A DNA stretch of 64,000 nucleotides from contig OV277866.1 in the NCBI GenBank assembly GCA_922989275.2, positions 54,613,246 through 54,677,245 of the forward strand, read 5' to 3'. The position numbers and the translations under genes are program-made. How positions within the stretch are numbered: the stretch's first letter is position 1; every line of letters begins with the position of its first letter. The DNA comes from Gari tellinella (lineage: Eukaryota > Mollusca > Bivalvia > Cardiida > Psammobiidae). The notes under the pieces were generated by a model. It did no database searches and was not told the DNA's origin. It saw only the letters and a list, made by a program, of their open reading frames with translations. This document shows, in pieces, positions 31,409-41,959 of this stretch.

Positions 31409-31791
31409 TACAGTGTTCCTTCCCTAAAACGGCCCGAACAACGATTCCTTCATTAAAACAACCGTTGAACGCCTGCGGATGTTCCCTTAACAAGACAATT
31501 ATGTCCAACCTTTTCAAGGTTGCATTATCGTCTGCTTAAAATTGGCATCTTCTGTATTTCTCAAAGTCACATATTAAACATTTTGACAGAAACAAATAAT
31601 AACGAAGAGTGACAAACAGCTTGTGTTCAGATCAGACACCGTGTTACAAGGCGTCTGATCTGGATACAAGCTGTTTGCAAATATAAGCCAATTTCCCCTC
31701 CCTAAAGCAAAACCCTCAGAACAACACACTAAAACACTCTTTGTCTCTCATTGGATGTTGTGGTAGAGAGGGAGCACTATAATTGTACGAC
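31409..31791. mobile_element. Fam-C MITE, long
   Basis: TACAGTGTTCCTTCCCTAAA to GAGAGGGAGCACTATA. Hairpin at 31614-31680 (GTTCAGATCAGACACCG, mirror GGCGTCTGATCTGGATAC). Between them CCAACCTTTTCAAGG and TATCGTCTGCTTAAAATTGG look like a Fam-B left end in place. Confidence 0.8.
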
Positions 31792-31809
31792 AATGACTAC
31801 GACTAGTGC

Positions 31810-32409
31810 TACAGTGGAGAAAACGTTATTCTTTTCCGTTTAAACGCAAACGCTACTCATTAAATTAGAGAAAATGCCAACCTTTCGACATTTTTTACTA
31901 TCTTGATTGATGGGGTAACGTGATCGACATTTTGGGGGCTGTCTTTTGTACGCTTATTATGTTTATTTTATATCTTATTGTAGTTATTTGTCTTTTCCTG
32001 GCGGCCTGCATTTGGGCGCTCTACTATTGTTTCTATCGGTCGACAATCAGAAGCCGGTTGCTTCATTGCTGATTGATGGGAGTAATGTGATCGCCATTTT
32101 GGGGGCTGTCTTTTATATGTTTATTCATGTTTATTTTAGATCATATTGTAGTTATTTTGTCTTTTCTTGTTTGTAGGTACATTTGTGTAACTTCATATGA
32201 AGCGCTTTTGAACGCACTACCCCTGTGTGAAAAGAGCGCTATATAAATCTGGTATACTAATAATAATAATATTCATGTTAAGCTGAGTGGCAAACAATTT
32301 GGAGCCTGATCAGACACCGGGTTACCCGGCGTCTGATCTGGCTCCAAACTGTTTGAAGAGGAAGTAACAGTTTTAGCGTAAACGCGTTTATTTGGAAAGA
32401 AAAACGTTT
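31810..32409 (-). mobile_element. Fam-A MITE split by a SINE-like element
   Basis: Left part TACAGTGGAGAAAACG to about 31905; right part from about 32276 (AAGCTGAGTGGCAAAC) with an intact hairpin at 32288-32354 and a decayed end TTTTTTAAATTGTA. Confidence 0.75.
31905..32275 (+). mobile_element. SINE-like element with internal duplication
   Basis: Two copies of a unit starting GATTGATGGG..GTGATCG and TTTTGGGGGCTGTCTTTT (31907 and 32073) flank CGGCCTGCATTTGGGCGC. The tail is GAAGCGCTTTTGAACGCAC, GAGCGCTATATAAATCTGG and (AAT)n. Related to 23815-24163, which has one unit. Confidence 0.6.
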
Positions 32410-32483
32410 TTTAAATTGTAATGCGCATGTGGTTGTGGCAAAGTTTTTGTGAATCATAGTGAGTTCTACTCTAAAAAACACAG

Positions 32484-32728
32484 TTAAATCCATTGACCCA
32501 TATTTACGCATATAAGGGTCCTTTTCAAACATCTTACCTCTGAAGTGTAGATTAAACTATTGCAAACAGTGAACATCCATATCAAAGGGATCATTAGGAA
32601 CCCTGTAACCAGGGTCTGCACTCTTTGTCATATTGCAATACATTGACAAAGGCAATCCTAAATAGAAAAAAAATGGACTAGACAAAAGGGAAACTTGAAT
32701 TCTCCATTTGAAGTATCCAGGCAAAAAC
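32484..32728. mobile_element. Fam-D MITE, degenerate
   Basis: TTAAATCCATTGACCCATAT left, core AACAGTGAACATCCATATC then GGGATCATTAGGAACCC with mirror, and CCATTTGAAGTATCCAGG right. Confidence 0.65.
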
Positions 32729-33222
32729 AAACCCACACATTTGAAAAGCATATCGAATAGATAACAGTGGTTCGGTACCGTGTTTACATTGTACTTGCGA
32801 TAAATGGATGAAATTTATCAAAATAGTTCAACGGTTTTAGTCACAAATACACGAAAATAGTTCTTAGATTGTTCTCTTAAATTGTTTTTCTTTTCGTCTC
32901 AAACATATAATATTCGACATCTTATACACTCAATTATGTTTGATTTGTATCGGCGTGTATTGCCTTCAAATGGTACCTGAAAAGTAATGCAAATAATTTT
33001 GGCATTTAGAGCTGTAGCCCGTGACAGAGATGTTGAGGAGCAAATGAATACTCTCTGTAAAGGATATTGGTGTCAGGGAGGGACGGGTTAATCCCTTCAA
33101 GCGTGCGTCTTTGCTACACCGATTTTCTGATACTTCTCTAAACCAAATACTTTAATTCAGCAAGGTTTCCTCAATGTTTTATCATTTCAGTTCATAAGTA
33201 CCATTGGTCCTTTTCTCATATC
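32729..33222. other. no recognisable feature
   Basis: No repeat family or coding signal identified. Confidence 0.35.
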
Positions 33223-33473
33223 TTAACCCTTTGAGCCCTAGTCCCGCATATAGGCGTCCTTTTCAAACAGTGTACATGTGAATAGTACACTTGTCCTGTG
33301 CAAACAGTGAAGACCCAGATCAGAGGGCTCCGAAAGGAGCCCTCTGATCAGGGTCTTCACTGTTTGTCATAATGCCCAAAATGGACAAAAACAACCCTTA
33401 AAAGCCAGAAATGGACTAGACTAAAATTGAAACTGGAATTGTCCATTGAAAGTTTTAGGGAGGAAAGAGTTAT
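33223..33473. mobile_element. Fam-D MITE, intact
   Basis: TTAACCCTTTGAGCCCTAGT to GGGAGGAAAGAGTTAT. Near-perfect hairpin: AACAGTGAAGACCCAGATC, apex GGGCTCCGAAAGGAGCCC, mirror. With 20206-20457 the youngest Fam-D pair. Confidence 0.88.
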
Positions 33474-33639
33474 CCAAATGTACATTAGAATCTTATCTGA
33501 TAAGACTGTAATCGATTTGGTAACTAACGAGGCGTTCGACCTGATAACAACCCATTTTACTGCAAAACCATCTCATGTTAAGCTACTATAAGGAATACAT
33601 GAGCCGAGACGACATGTGTCCCCCACCTACACACCTGCG

Positions 33640-33813
33640 TCAAGCCATTGCAGTCGGGTTCATTAGGTCACGTTGACGAAAGGCAATTCTTATTTGTAGA
33701 GCTCTGTCAACACCTCGAGGCACAATGTTTGCAGGCATTCTGCAGAGTTCCTCGCGTATGGACTGATTTGTCGATTGCAGCAAGACCTTCGTGTTATGTA
33801 TTGGCAGATACTA
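33640..33813 (-). pseudogene. possible decayed transposase fragment
   Basis: A short frame of about 56 codons on the minus strand with balanced codon use, reading SIREELCRMPANIV then RGVDRALQIRIAFRQRD. The arrangement faintly recalls the C-terminal part of Tc1/IS630-type transposases. It is bounded by stops on both sides and lacks catalytic residues. The assignment is weak. Confidence 0.2.
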
Positions 33814-33920
33814 TAGATAGCTGATAATGGTTTACATAACGTGCAGTTTGACGCATACAACATTAGATCACTGACAGATAAACTTCATACATTGGAAACG
33901 AACATGTTTCTTACAGTTGA

Positions 33921-34167
33921 TACTGTGGAGAAAACGTTATTCTTTCGCGTTTAAACGCAAACGAAACGCAAACGCAAAAGCCTAAAATGTAGAAACACAT
34001 TTTTGACAATTCTGACTTTTCATTTCTATCTGAGTGGCAATCAGTTTGGAGCCTGATCAGACACCGGGTTACCCGGCGTCTGATCTGGCTCCAAACTGTT
34101 TGTAGTGGAAGTAATAGTTTTAGCGTAAACGCGTTCATTTGGAAATAATAACGACTTCTCCACTGTG
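33921..34167 (-). mobile_element. Fam-A MITE, first of a triple tandem
   Basis: TACTGTGGAGAAAACG to CGACTTCTCCACTGTG. Hairpin at 34037-34103 with apex GGGTTACCC. Confidence 0.88.
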
Positions 34168-34404
34168 ATACGTTATTCTTTCCCAATAAACACGTTTACG
34201 CTCAAGCTGTATTATTCATTGCAAACAGTTTGGAGCCAATTCAGACGCCTTGTAACCCAGCGTCTGGTCAGGTTCTAAACTGTTTGCCACTCAGATGCAA
34301 AAAAGTCAGAATTGTCGAAGAGTTGTTCTTTTCTACATTTTATTATTTTGCGTTTGCGTTTCGTATGAGTTTAAACGGAAAAGACTAACGTCTTCACCGC
34401 TATA
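34168..34404 (+). mobile_element. Fam-A MITE, second of a triple tandem
   Basis: Opposite orientation to its neighbours. Left TIR trimmed to ATACGTTATTCTTTCCC; core GAGCCAATTCAGACGCC with mirror GCGTCTGGTCAGG; end CGTCTTCACCGCTATA. Confidence 0.8.
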
Positions 34405-34769
34405 CCGTTTGATCGAAATTAAACGCAAACGGAATGCAATCAAATGTAAAATTGACAGGTTCGTTTTTATGATGGTATATCTATAAAAAATGTAAAAGCA
34501 AAGAGTTTGGAGCCTGATGAGACTATTGGTTGTTTGACGTCGCGTCTAATTTTACTCAATGCTTATGAAGCACTTCAGATAAGTTTGAGCTCGTTCTCAA
34601 GCTTTTGATAAGTTAGATATTAACATTCTACGCACATATAACCAATCAAAAGCTTGTGAACGAGCTCAGACACATCTCAAACGCTTTATAATCATAGAAC
34701 CTGGTCCCAATCATTTTTGAAATGGACGTCATTATTTAAGAATAAGCAGTCATAAAATCTTCCCCACTG
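34405..34769 (-). mobile_element. Fam-A derivative with nested palindrome, third of tandem
   Basis: GAAATTAAACGCAAACGG start, core remnant GGAGCCTGATGAGAC, then an extra palindrome at about 34588-34672 (GAGCTCGTTCTCAAGC, TTTTGATAAGTTAG; mirror CCAATCAAAAGC, TTGTGAACGAGCTC) and a decayed end CTTCCCCACTGAA. Same subfamily as 15067-15450. Confidence 0.65.
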
Positions 34770-35169
34770 AACATGGTTTTGACATAATTATTATTATTAT
34801 TTTTATTAAAACTGTTTGGCACTGTGAATTGGAATGATTTTGCATGAAACGACTGACAAACTATAAATATTTGAGTTGTGCATTAGTTAAAGCTTTGGTG
34901 CGAAACAGCGTCTCATTTATTATCAGATTTTTAAGAAGTTTGAAATATTCGAAATCGGGGTCGAATCGGGAGTGAAAATGAATTGCATTGGAAGTTTTTG
35001 CAATTTAGCCCACACGAATGAATTTTGAGATGATAAACGAAGCAGAAATATCATCATTCAAATTATAATCATGATAAAAACGAAACGAACCTAGCGGTGT
35101 TCGTAACTTTCCTGTGCTTCAAACGTTCACTAAATAACCAATTAATTACCTTGTCCGGAATTTACTGAT

Positions 35170-35316
35170 ATTTTGCAAATAGTTGGCTCCAGACCAGGCT
35201 CCGAATTATCGGCGTCTGATCTGGATCCAATCTATTTGATACTGCTATCTATATCTTAACAAGTAAACTATTTGTAAATGACATGTATACTCATTATTAG
35301 GGTTGAGTGTGCTAAA
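35170..35316. mobile_element. class I hairpin and Fam-D end remnants
   Basis: GGCTCCAGACCAGGCTCCG with GGCGTCTGATCTGGATCC is a decayed core; GTAAACTATTTGTAAATGAC and ATTAGGGTTGAGTGTGC is a Fam-D right end. Confidence 0.45.
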
Positions 35317-35354
35317 CCCCCGGCATACAAAATGTATCATTAACCAGAAAAAAG

Positions 35355-35655
35355 TTAACCCTTTCATGATCAAAATTATCGTGATAATTTTACCCCTTCA
35401 CTGCCAATCGTATTTATGATGATGAACTGCTTAAACCAAATAAAATATTCTGTTCAATTATGTTCATATTGTCGTCTGCTTCAATATTGTTGTCTGCAAT
35501 ATCGTTTCAAAGTTAGATTTAAGGCAGTATTACTTACGTAATTTCAAAACAAGTAGCAAACAGTTTTGATCCTGATCAGCCGCCGCGTCACGCGGCGTCT
35601 GATCAGGATTAAAACTGTTTGCAAGTACGCTTTATGACGTCATTGAAAGGGTTAA
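35355..35655 (-). mobile_element. Fam-B MITE, long type
   Basis: TTAACCCTTTCATGATCAAA to GTCATTGAAAGGGTTAA, TTAA each side. An inner ACCCCTTCACTGCC follows the outer terminus, as in other long-type copies. Hairpin at 35551-35623 is nearly perfect. About 55 bp longer than 38906-39154. Confidence 0.85.
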
Positions 35656-35874
35656 TTACAACACCCACACTTCTTCTATCAGTAATTGTTGCAATTTGGC
35701 AGTTCGGAAATAATCCGTTGCTGAGAATTATTATAACATGAACTCTCTTTCGTATAATAACTTTAGATGATTCCCAAGATAACAATCAAATAAGATACTT
35801 TAATTGACAAGTAAATTGTCACTTGTATAAAGGAAACGCGATTAACCTTCAGCACGCTGTTAGCGATTCCGTGA

Positions 35875-36060
35875 TAACTATTGCAAATAGTTTGGATTAA
35901 GATTGGACGCGGAGTAACTCGGCCCAAACTGTTTTACATTTTGATGATACTTTCCTAGAAGACATTACGGATTATTCAATTCTGAAAATTGTTGCAGACA
36001 ACAAAATGGAAGACAACAATTTCGTGACGTACTGGTGGTTGCGATTCAAATACAGATTTT
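35875..36060. mobile_element. Fam-B remnant
   Basis: GCAAATAGTTTGGATTAAG, GACGCGGAGTAACTCGG and GCAGACAACAAAATGGAAG then GACAACAATTTCGTGACG: order of a Fam-B copy without clear ends. Confidence 0.4.
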
Positions 36061-36593
36061 CTGAACGCAGGTTATGTTTGAGATTTAAATAGGATTGTCT
36101 ATAATACTTTCAAATCCGGAAATTCGAAGAAATTTGAACAATTATTCTTGTCAGGCGATTAAAATATGTTCTTATATTCTGTTAACGGATATTGTCGTGT
36201 GATTGCAAGCATTATGTTGATACTGTAAGTCTTAATTTGCCAACTCACTACAAATTCTGCCTGCATTTAAATATTCAAAGGAAAGAAACACAATCAGCTA
36301 TTATGCTTTCTTTTCAATCCTAAAAGTTGTTGTATGTTTGTGAAATGCATGTAAATATTTGACAAGAAATATGTTTAAACCAAATTGTCAATTCGACAGC
36401 ATGTATTTGTACTAAGAATATGGGTAAAAATGTCAAATATTTTGGATACTAATAAGAATATCATGAGACACAATGTTGTTCATTGCATATAACATTGTGG
36501 TCCGATTTGGAATTCTGCTAACATTGGCAATTAATATAGATCTATCTTAGTGGAGAGTTTAAATATAAATAGTCCTTATATATAAGTATATGA

Positions 36594-36945
36594 TTTTAAC
36601 CATTTCATCGCCAAAAGCTATTGTCTACGTTAATCATGTCATTGATAAAATTATGTAACCCTCTCATGGTAACTGCTTTTACCTGCTTCGGTACGATTGT
36701 GTATATACATTTGTTTGAAAGTGTGATTTAAGGAGTATAAACGATACGAGTGTCAAAAAGTTTACATCCTGTTCGGATGGCAGGTAACTCCAAACTGTTT
36801 TCACAGACGACTTATGTCGTATCCTCTAGGGCCCTCTGCTCTGGTCTACATATTTGATATGGTGCAAATGTATGTATCGTTTGAGCCCTTCTGGTAAAGG
36901 ACACATACACATGTTACATAAACTAGGGGTCAATGGGTGAATGTC
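36594..36945. mobile_element. decayed Fam-B and Fam-D remnants
   Basis: TTAACCATTTCATCGCC and GTAACCCTCTCATGG recall Fam-B ends; AAAAGTTTACATCCTGTTCG is a core trace; TAGGGCCCTCTGCTCTGG to AACTAGGGGTCAATGGG recalls Fam-D. Boundaries uncertain. Confidence 0.35.
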
Positions 36946-36980
36946 CTACCAGATCTAGTGTTTTATATCTATGGTGATAC

Positions 36981-37232
36981 TACAATAGAGAATGCGATAT
37001 CATTTCTCAATAAATGTGTTTATGCTAAAGCAGTTATGGCCATTGAAAACTGTTAGAATTCTTGTCAGACACCGGGTAAACCGGCATCTGACCAGGCTCA
37101 AACAGTTTGCCATTCAGATATAAAATGTCTCGTTAGAAGTATTCAAAACATTGTAATTTCTTCATCTATATTGCAATTCGTTTGCGTTTCTATTGCGTTT
37201 AAGCAGGAACGAACGACATGTTCTTTACTGTA
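36981..37232 (+). mobile_element. Fam-A MITE, old
   Basis: TACAATAGAGAATGCG to CATGTTCTTTACTGTA. Core TCAGACACCGGGTAAACCGG with partial mirror. Heavily substituted. Confidence 0.7.
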
Positions 37233-38640
37233 TATTGTAAGATTTGTTTTGAGTCAAACTGTGAGTGGCATATCCATTCATCATTACTGTGGTCGACCTT
37301 TATCACAATGATTTATAGAACTGAAAGCTCATTGGCTAATAGAGTTTACATTGCATGTAAACAGTAATTAATAACGTTGTCCAACGGATAATAGACTGTG
37401 GAAATGGAAAACTATTACATTTCTTTCAGTTTCAATAATCAAAATAGTTTGAACATATCTGTAAAGCTTTTTACTAATTTAGAGTGGAGAAGACGTTATT
37501 CTTCGTTTATTTTACTTCATGCCGAAAAAAAATCAGTTCATTTCTTAAATAAACTGAACATGTCTAATATGTTCCTTTATGTTTCTACCCAAATCTATGT
37601 TGTTTCTAAGGAATAGAGTTTTGTTGAGAATTAATGATATTCCTCATTGAAATGTACATTCAAATTGCAACACGGAATTTGTGGCCTAAGTTCAGGCGTA
37701 AACATCGCCATTCCCAATTTCAATTAATCTACTTTTCAAAAATATTGTTGTTGAGAAAGATAAAGTGTATAATAAACAGTCAATACAATAGACACGTGTA
37801 TCAATTAATCATTTGTAATTCATCGAAATGTTTGACAATACCACAATTCGGATATTACACTCATGAAGACATTATTCTTTCCATGCTCAGACTAAGATAA
37901 ATTACTAATTGTAGGAACCTTTTATTTAATATCTTTTATTGCATTGCAACTCCGTTTAGTTCCGTTTAAATGGAGAGAAATACTGTCTTCCAACCGTGCC
38001 TGAAATAACTACTAAAATAGATATCCATAATGCATATTTGTCTGCTTAAAATGCACATCTGTTAATACACATACTAATTCTATTTACTTTGCATGTAACT
38101 CATGTTATATTTATGTGTAAAGCATGCGAAACCTTTTAAACGAAAGACTTGGTTGACAGTTTAGAGGAAATGCACCATCATTCTAATTCAGACAATATTT
38201 CAAAATCTGATAATGATCCTGGTATGCATAGAGACTATAGTTACATTCAGCAATGAACACAATGCAAGAAATACGAGCTATGTGTCGAGGTCTAGTTAAG
38301 CTGACAATCCAATAAGAGTAAACTGGTGTCTAGTTTGACCAGCTGCAATAAAAAACCTTAATGATACAGGCCTATATTAAGAGACATTTTTTTCCAGATC
38401 AAGTATGTTTAAATTTATAGAACAAATTCATGCTTTTTAATCTAGCAGCGTATATTCAGGAAGCTATATTTCTGCAAATTGGAATAATCTTTTTCAAAGT
38501 ACCAATATTAAACAGGTCCTTACATTATGTGAGTTTTAGCGACCCAGTGTTTGGTAAGGTTAAAATCTCTTTGAATCTCAGTTTTCAAAACACCGGTAAC
38601 GTTTCAAAAACTGTTGTTTAATATGTTTTTGTTACTAGTG
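37233..38640. other. AT-rich, faint Fam-A traces only
   Basis: GAGTGGAGAAGACGTTATTC at 37482 and TTAGTTCCGTTTAAATGG at 37957 may be ends of a broken Fam-A copy. No gene, RNA or other repeat identified. Confidence 0.35.
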
Positions 38641-38815
38641 TGTTTGCCTTTACATTTAGTTTCATTTAAACGGGAGAGACAAACTTCTTACCCGTTGTAA
38701 CCATCATTTTCATGCATGTGTCCTAGGCGCAAAAAGTCGAATTTTGCAAACAGTTTGGATCCTCATTAGATAATGAGTAAAACGGAATAGGGGTCAAGCT
38801 GTTTGACATTCAAAC
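38641..38815. mobile_element. Fam-A end and Fam-B core remnants
   Basis: TTTCATTTAAACGGGAGAG near 38660 is a Fam-A right end; GCAAACAGTTTGGATCCTC and GGGGTCAAGCTGTTTGAC at 38744-38810 are a decayed hairpin. Confidence 0.4.
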
Positions 38816-38905
38816 CGATACCTCATTAACACACCAGACCCTAGCGACGAGCATGCTCGTCATTTACAAACATTGTACCTGTGAAGAATACAATAGTTTT
38901 GTCCT

Positions 38906-39154
38906 ATTAACCCTTTCACTCTCAATGTCGCTTCAAATCGCGTTTGCAAACAGTTTGGATCCTGATCAGATGCCGCGTAACGCGGCATCTGATCAGAACC
39001 CAAACTGTTTGACACTCTTTTCGATATTTTATAAGTCATTCAACCTTAAATCTAACTTTGAAACGTGTCTTGCAGACAACAATACTGAAGCAGACGACAA
39101 TAAAGCGGTGAAGGGGTAAACATCTCCCGAATAATTTGATCATGAAAGGGTTAA
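38906..39154 (+). mobile_element. Fam-B MITE, long type, intact
   Basis: TTAACCCTTTCACTCTCAAT to ATCATGAAAGGGTTAA. Hairpin at 38944-39010 is perfect in its inner part (GATCAGATGCCGCGTAACGC and mirror, both arms with the same ATGC change). Right part has CAGACAACAATACTGAAGC and GCAGACGACAATAAAGCGG-like repeats. Confidence 0.9.
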
Positions 39155-39160
39155 ACATTG

Positions 39161-39410
39161 TACAGTGGAGAATCTGTTATTCTTTCCCGTTTAAACGCAA
39201 ACGTGCGCAAACGCAAAACACTAAAACGTAGAAAAGAACAAGTTTTGGACAATTCTGATAATTCTTGTTTATCTTGGTGGCAAACAGTTTGGAGCCTGAT
39301 CAGACGCCGGGTAACCCGGCGTATGATCTGGCTCCAAACTGTTTGCACTGCAAATAATAGTTTTAGCGTAAACGCGTTTATTGGGAAAGAATAACAGATT
39401 CTCCACTGTA
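39161..39410 (-). mobile_element. Fam-A MITE, intact, young
   Basis: TACAGTGGAGAATCTG to CAGATTCTCCACTGTA with TA duplicated inside the Fam-D host. Apex GGGTAACCC; one change in the mirror (GGCGTATGATCTGG). Confidence 0.93.
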
Positions 39411-39545
39411 GTCCCAGATTTGGGGGCTCCTAAACCTGATCAGGGTCTGCAATATCAGTCATGTTGAAATACATTACCAAACATTAATCCTAACTAGTAA
39501 AACATGGACGCGATGTAATTGGAAAATGTATGTGTCAATTGAAAG

Positions 39546-39693
39546 GGTTACCCGGCGTCAAATCTGGTTTCAAACTGATTGCTCTACAATATCGAAATAA
39601 ACTATGTTTGAACTAAACTAGAACTATTTGTAATTGACATAATAGTTTTTGTATAAACGCGTTTATTTGGAAAGAATAACGTCTTATTCAATG
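39546..39693 (-). mobile_element. Fam-A right-half fragment
   Basis: GTTACCCGGCGTCAAATC then GGTTTCAAACTGATTGC, AAACGCGTTTATTTGG and AATAACGTCTTATTCAATG. Confidence 0.6.
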
Positions 39694-39989
39694 AATCTAC
39701 AATTTATATCGATAACATTATGCATTGCAAGTGCACATTCTACATTTGAACTGCAAACCTGAATATTTCGGCGGTACAAAGCTATTAATCACCGTCTCCA
39801 ATTCCAATTTATCTTGACTTCAAAAGAGACAACGTGGTAAAAGGAACAGTGTATTATCAGCACTATACGCAGTGGAGACTGGTATCTATTAACCATTACC
39901 CTACCGAAATATCATGTGCTTTGACATTGTAGTTTGCAAATTTTGCAAACTAATCTTTTTGTAGTTTTAGATAGAAGAAGCGAAAAGAT

Positions 39990-40065
39990 GGTTCTAAAAC
40001 AGTTTGGGCACAGATTAGATACCGCGTGATGCGACGTCTGATCTGGATCCAAAACGTTTAAAAAC
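39990..40065. mobile_element. isolated class I hairpin
   Basis: AACAGTTTGGGCACAGATTAG, ATACCGCGTGATGCG and mirror ACGTCTGATCTGGATCCAAA. TIRs not recognisable; surrounding 39694-40533 otherwise unrecognised. Confidence 0.45.
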
Positions 40066-40533
40066 TAGTTAAGTTGCGATCGGTAAGATAAGGGTAATTG
40101 ATAGGAATTCTTTATCGAAATTTTGACATTCGTACACTCGGGATATTATAAAAGAAATAAGAATAATTACTAAAGTAGATATCTTAAATGCATTTTCGTC
40201 TCTACAATAATTTCTTCTCTTATTAATATGAAATTTATCTAATTTGCATGTTATCCATATTATAGGTATGTGTAAATCATGTTAAGCCATTTAAACGAAC
40301 CTTAAAATAAGTTTGTTTGACAGTTCAGAGGAAATGCATCTTCATCATACCTCTAGATAATATATCAATACATATCTTAATTCTGGTTTACACAGAAGTT
40401 TTTGTTATTTATATATAGCAAGATACAAAATACAAAAAGATAAGAGATTGTTTTTCAAAACTATTTCAATTGATTGATACAGTGGAAAAGGCGAAAGAAA
40501 CGAAACGAATCGCCGACACAATGCAGTCAAATG

Positions 40534-40740
40534 TAGTTTCACTCGAAATAGCAATTTCTTATTCCTTCACTGAAGCAAATATACCAATTTTATACAGTCA
40601 TGAATATATACAATAAGAAATATTATCTTTATCCTAGCATATGGTATCTTAAAGCAAACTACATTTGTACCTTGTTTTTAAGCGATCACCTGTCCTCAGA
40701 ACTAGAAACGGGATACATGTAAAAGGTTAAAACCTCACTA
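40534..40740. mobile_element. Fam-G MITE, old
   Basis: TTCCTTCACTGAAGC, TTTTATACAGTCATGAATAT, a shortened class II core (CTTAAAGCAAACTACATTTG) and the end ACTAGAAACGGGATACATG then TAAAAGGTTA. Confidence 0.5.
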
Positions 40741-40834
40741 AGAAAAACTTAGACTCCACCTTTGATCCAGGTCTTATTGCATTCATAAAGTTATGTAGAA
40801 CAAGTTCAGCCGTAATAACAGGCACGGCATCTGA

Positions 40835-41076
40835 TTAACTCATTCCTCCCTAGACCTCAAAATGGACACTTCCAATTTCCAATTAAATCTAGTCCATTGT
40901 TGACTATTAAGGGTTGTTTTTGCAATATATGTATATGGCAAAATTACAAACAGTGCAGACCCTGATCAGACAGCCCTCTGATTTGGGTTTACACTGTTTG
41001 CATAGTACTAGTGTACTCTATACATGTATACTATTTGTAAATCACGCATATAATCATTACTAGTGTTTAAAGGGTT
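40835..41076 (+). mobile_element. Fam-D MITE
   Basis: TTAACTCATTCCTCCCTAG to ACTAGTGTTTAAAGGGTTA. Core ACAGTGCAGACCCTGATC, CAGCCCTCTGATTTGGG then TTTACACTGTTTGC. Confidence 0.7.
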
Positions 41077-41629
41077 AGGGTCTATAACGGCAAACAGGTT
41101 ATGTAAAACAAAACACAAAATGTATATACCGATGTATAAACAGTCTATAATCAGACAAGTCGCCGCGTCTAGGACTCTGCAGCTGGCCTGGTTCTACATT
41201 ATTTGCAATATAACTAGGCTGGGTGTCTCTGGTAATGGGCCTCACTTATATACTTATACATTTGTAACTACCACAAAGACCAATGCATCGGTCTTAAGAA
41301 ATATGGCAGAATTGAGAAGGCTAAATCTACGTTAGAGAACTTCTGCTTTCTTTTGAGAAAGTATTGATAAATTAGATAAAAAATTATTGATAACATTTAA
41401 CCACTCGGCGTCTGGGCCTGTTCGAAACTGAATGAAACGGACATAATTGTTTTGCACAATCGTGTTTATGTGGAAAGAGAAACGTCTTATCTCTTACTTT
41501 TTGTTAGAACTAGTTACCTTTAAGTTAGTTGTTATCAATAATAGGCGCCCCACCTTTCAACAGTTTGAGCTACAACAACACACTAAAGTATATATCATCT
41601 GATACAAGTTGTTGTTTCAAGAATAAACT

Positions 41630-41879
41630 TACAGTGGAGAATCTGTTATTCTTTCCCAATAAACGCGTTTACGCTAAAACTATTATTTGCAGTGCAAACA
41701 GTTAGGAGCCAGATCAGACGCCGGGTAACCCGGCGTCTGATCAGGCTCTAAACTGTTTGCCACCAACATAAACAAGAATTATCAGAATTGTCCAAAAGTT
41801 GTTCTTTTCTACGTTTTAGTGCTTTGCGTTTGCGTACGTTTGCGTTTAAACGGGAAAGAATAACAGATTCTTCACTGCA
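41630..41879 (+). mobile_element. Fam-A MITE, intact, young
   Basis: TACAGTGGAGAATCTG to CAGATTCTTCACTGCA. Core arms carry matching changes (AACAGTTAGGAGCC and GGCTCTAAACTG). GCGTACGTTTGCG present. Confidence 0.92.
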
Positions 41880-41959
41880 TCATACTATGCGAACTTGTGA
41901 CGAGCATTAAACACTGTGTGACATTGATGCTGAACGTGGGTGATATTGATCTCTACTGA

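Larger units (their letters stand above)
38823..39545. mobile_element. Fam-D MITE split by Fam-B and Fam-A
   Basis: Left part 38823-38905: ATTAACACACCAGACCCTAG, then GCGACGAGCATGCTCGTC to TTTTGTCCTA. It resumes as AACATTG at 39155-39160 and again from 39411 with GTCCCAGATTTGGGGGCTCC, CCTGATCAGGGTCTGC and CAATTGAAAGGGTTA. Joining the pieces with one TTAA and one TA gives the normal Fam-D core order, as in 33223-33473. Confidence 0.8.
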
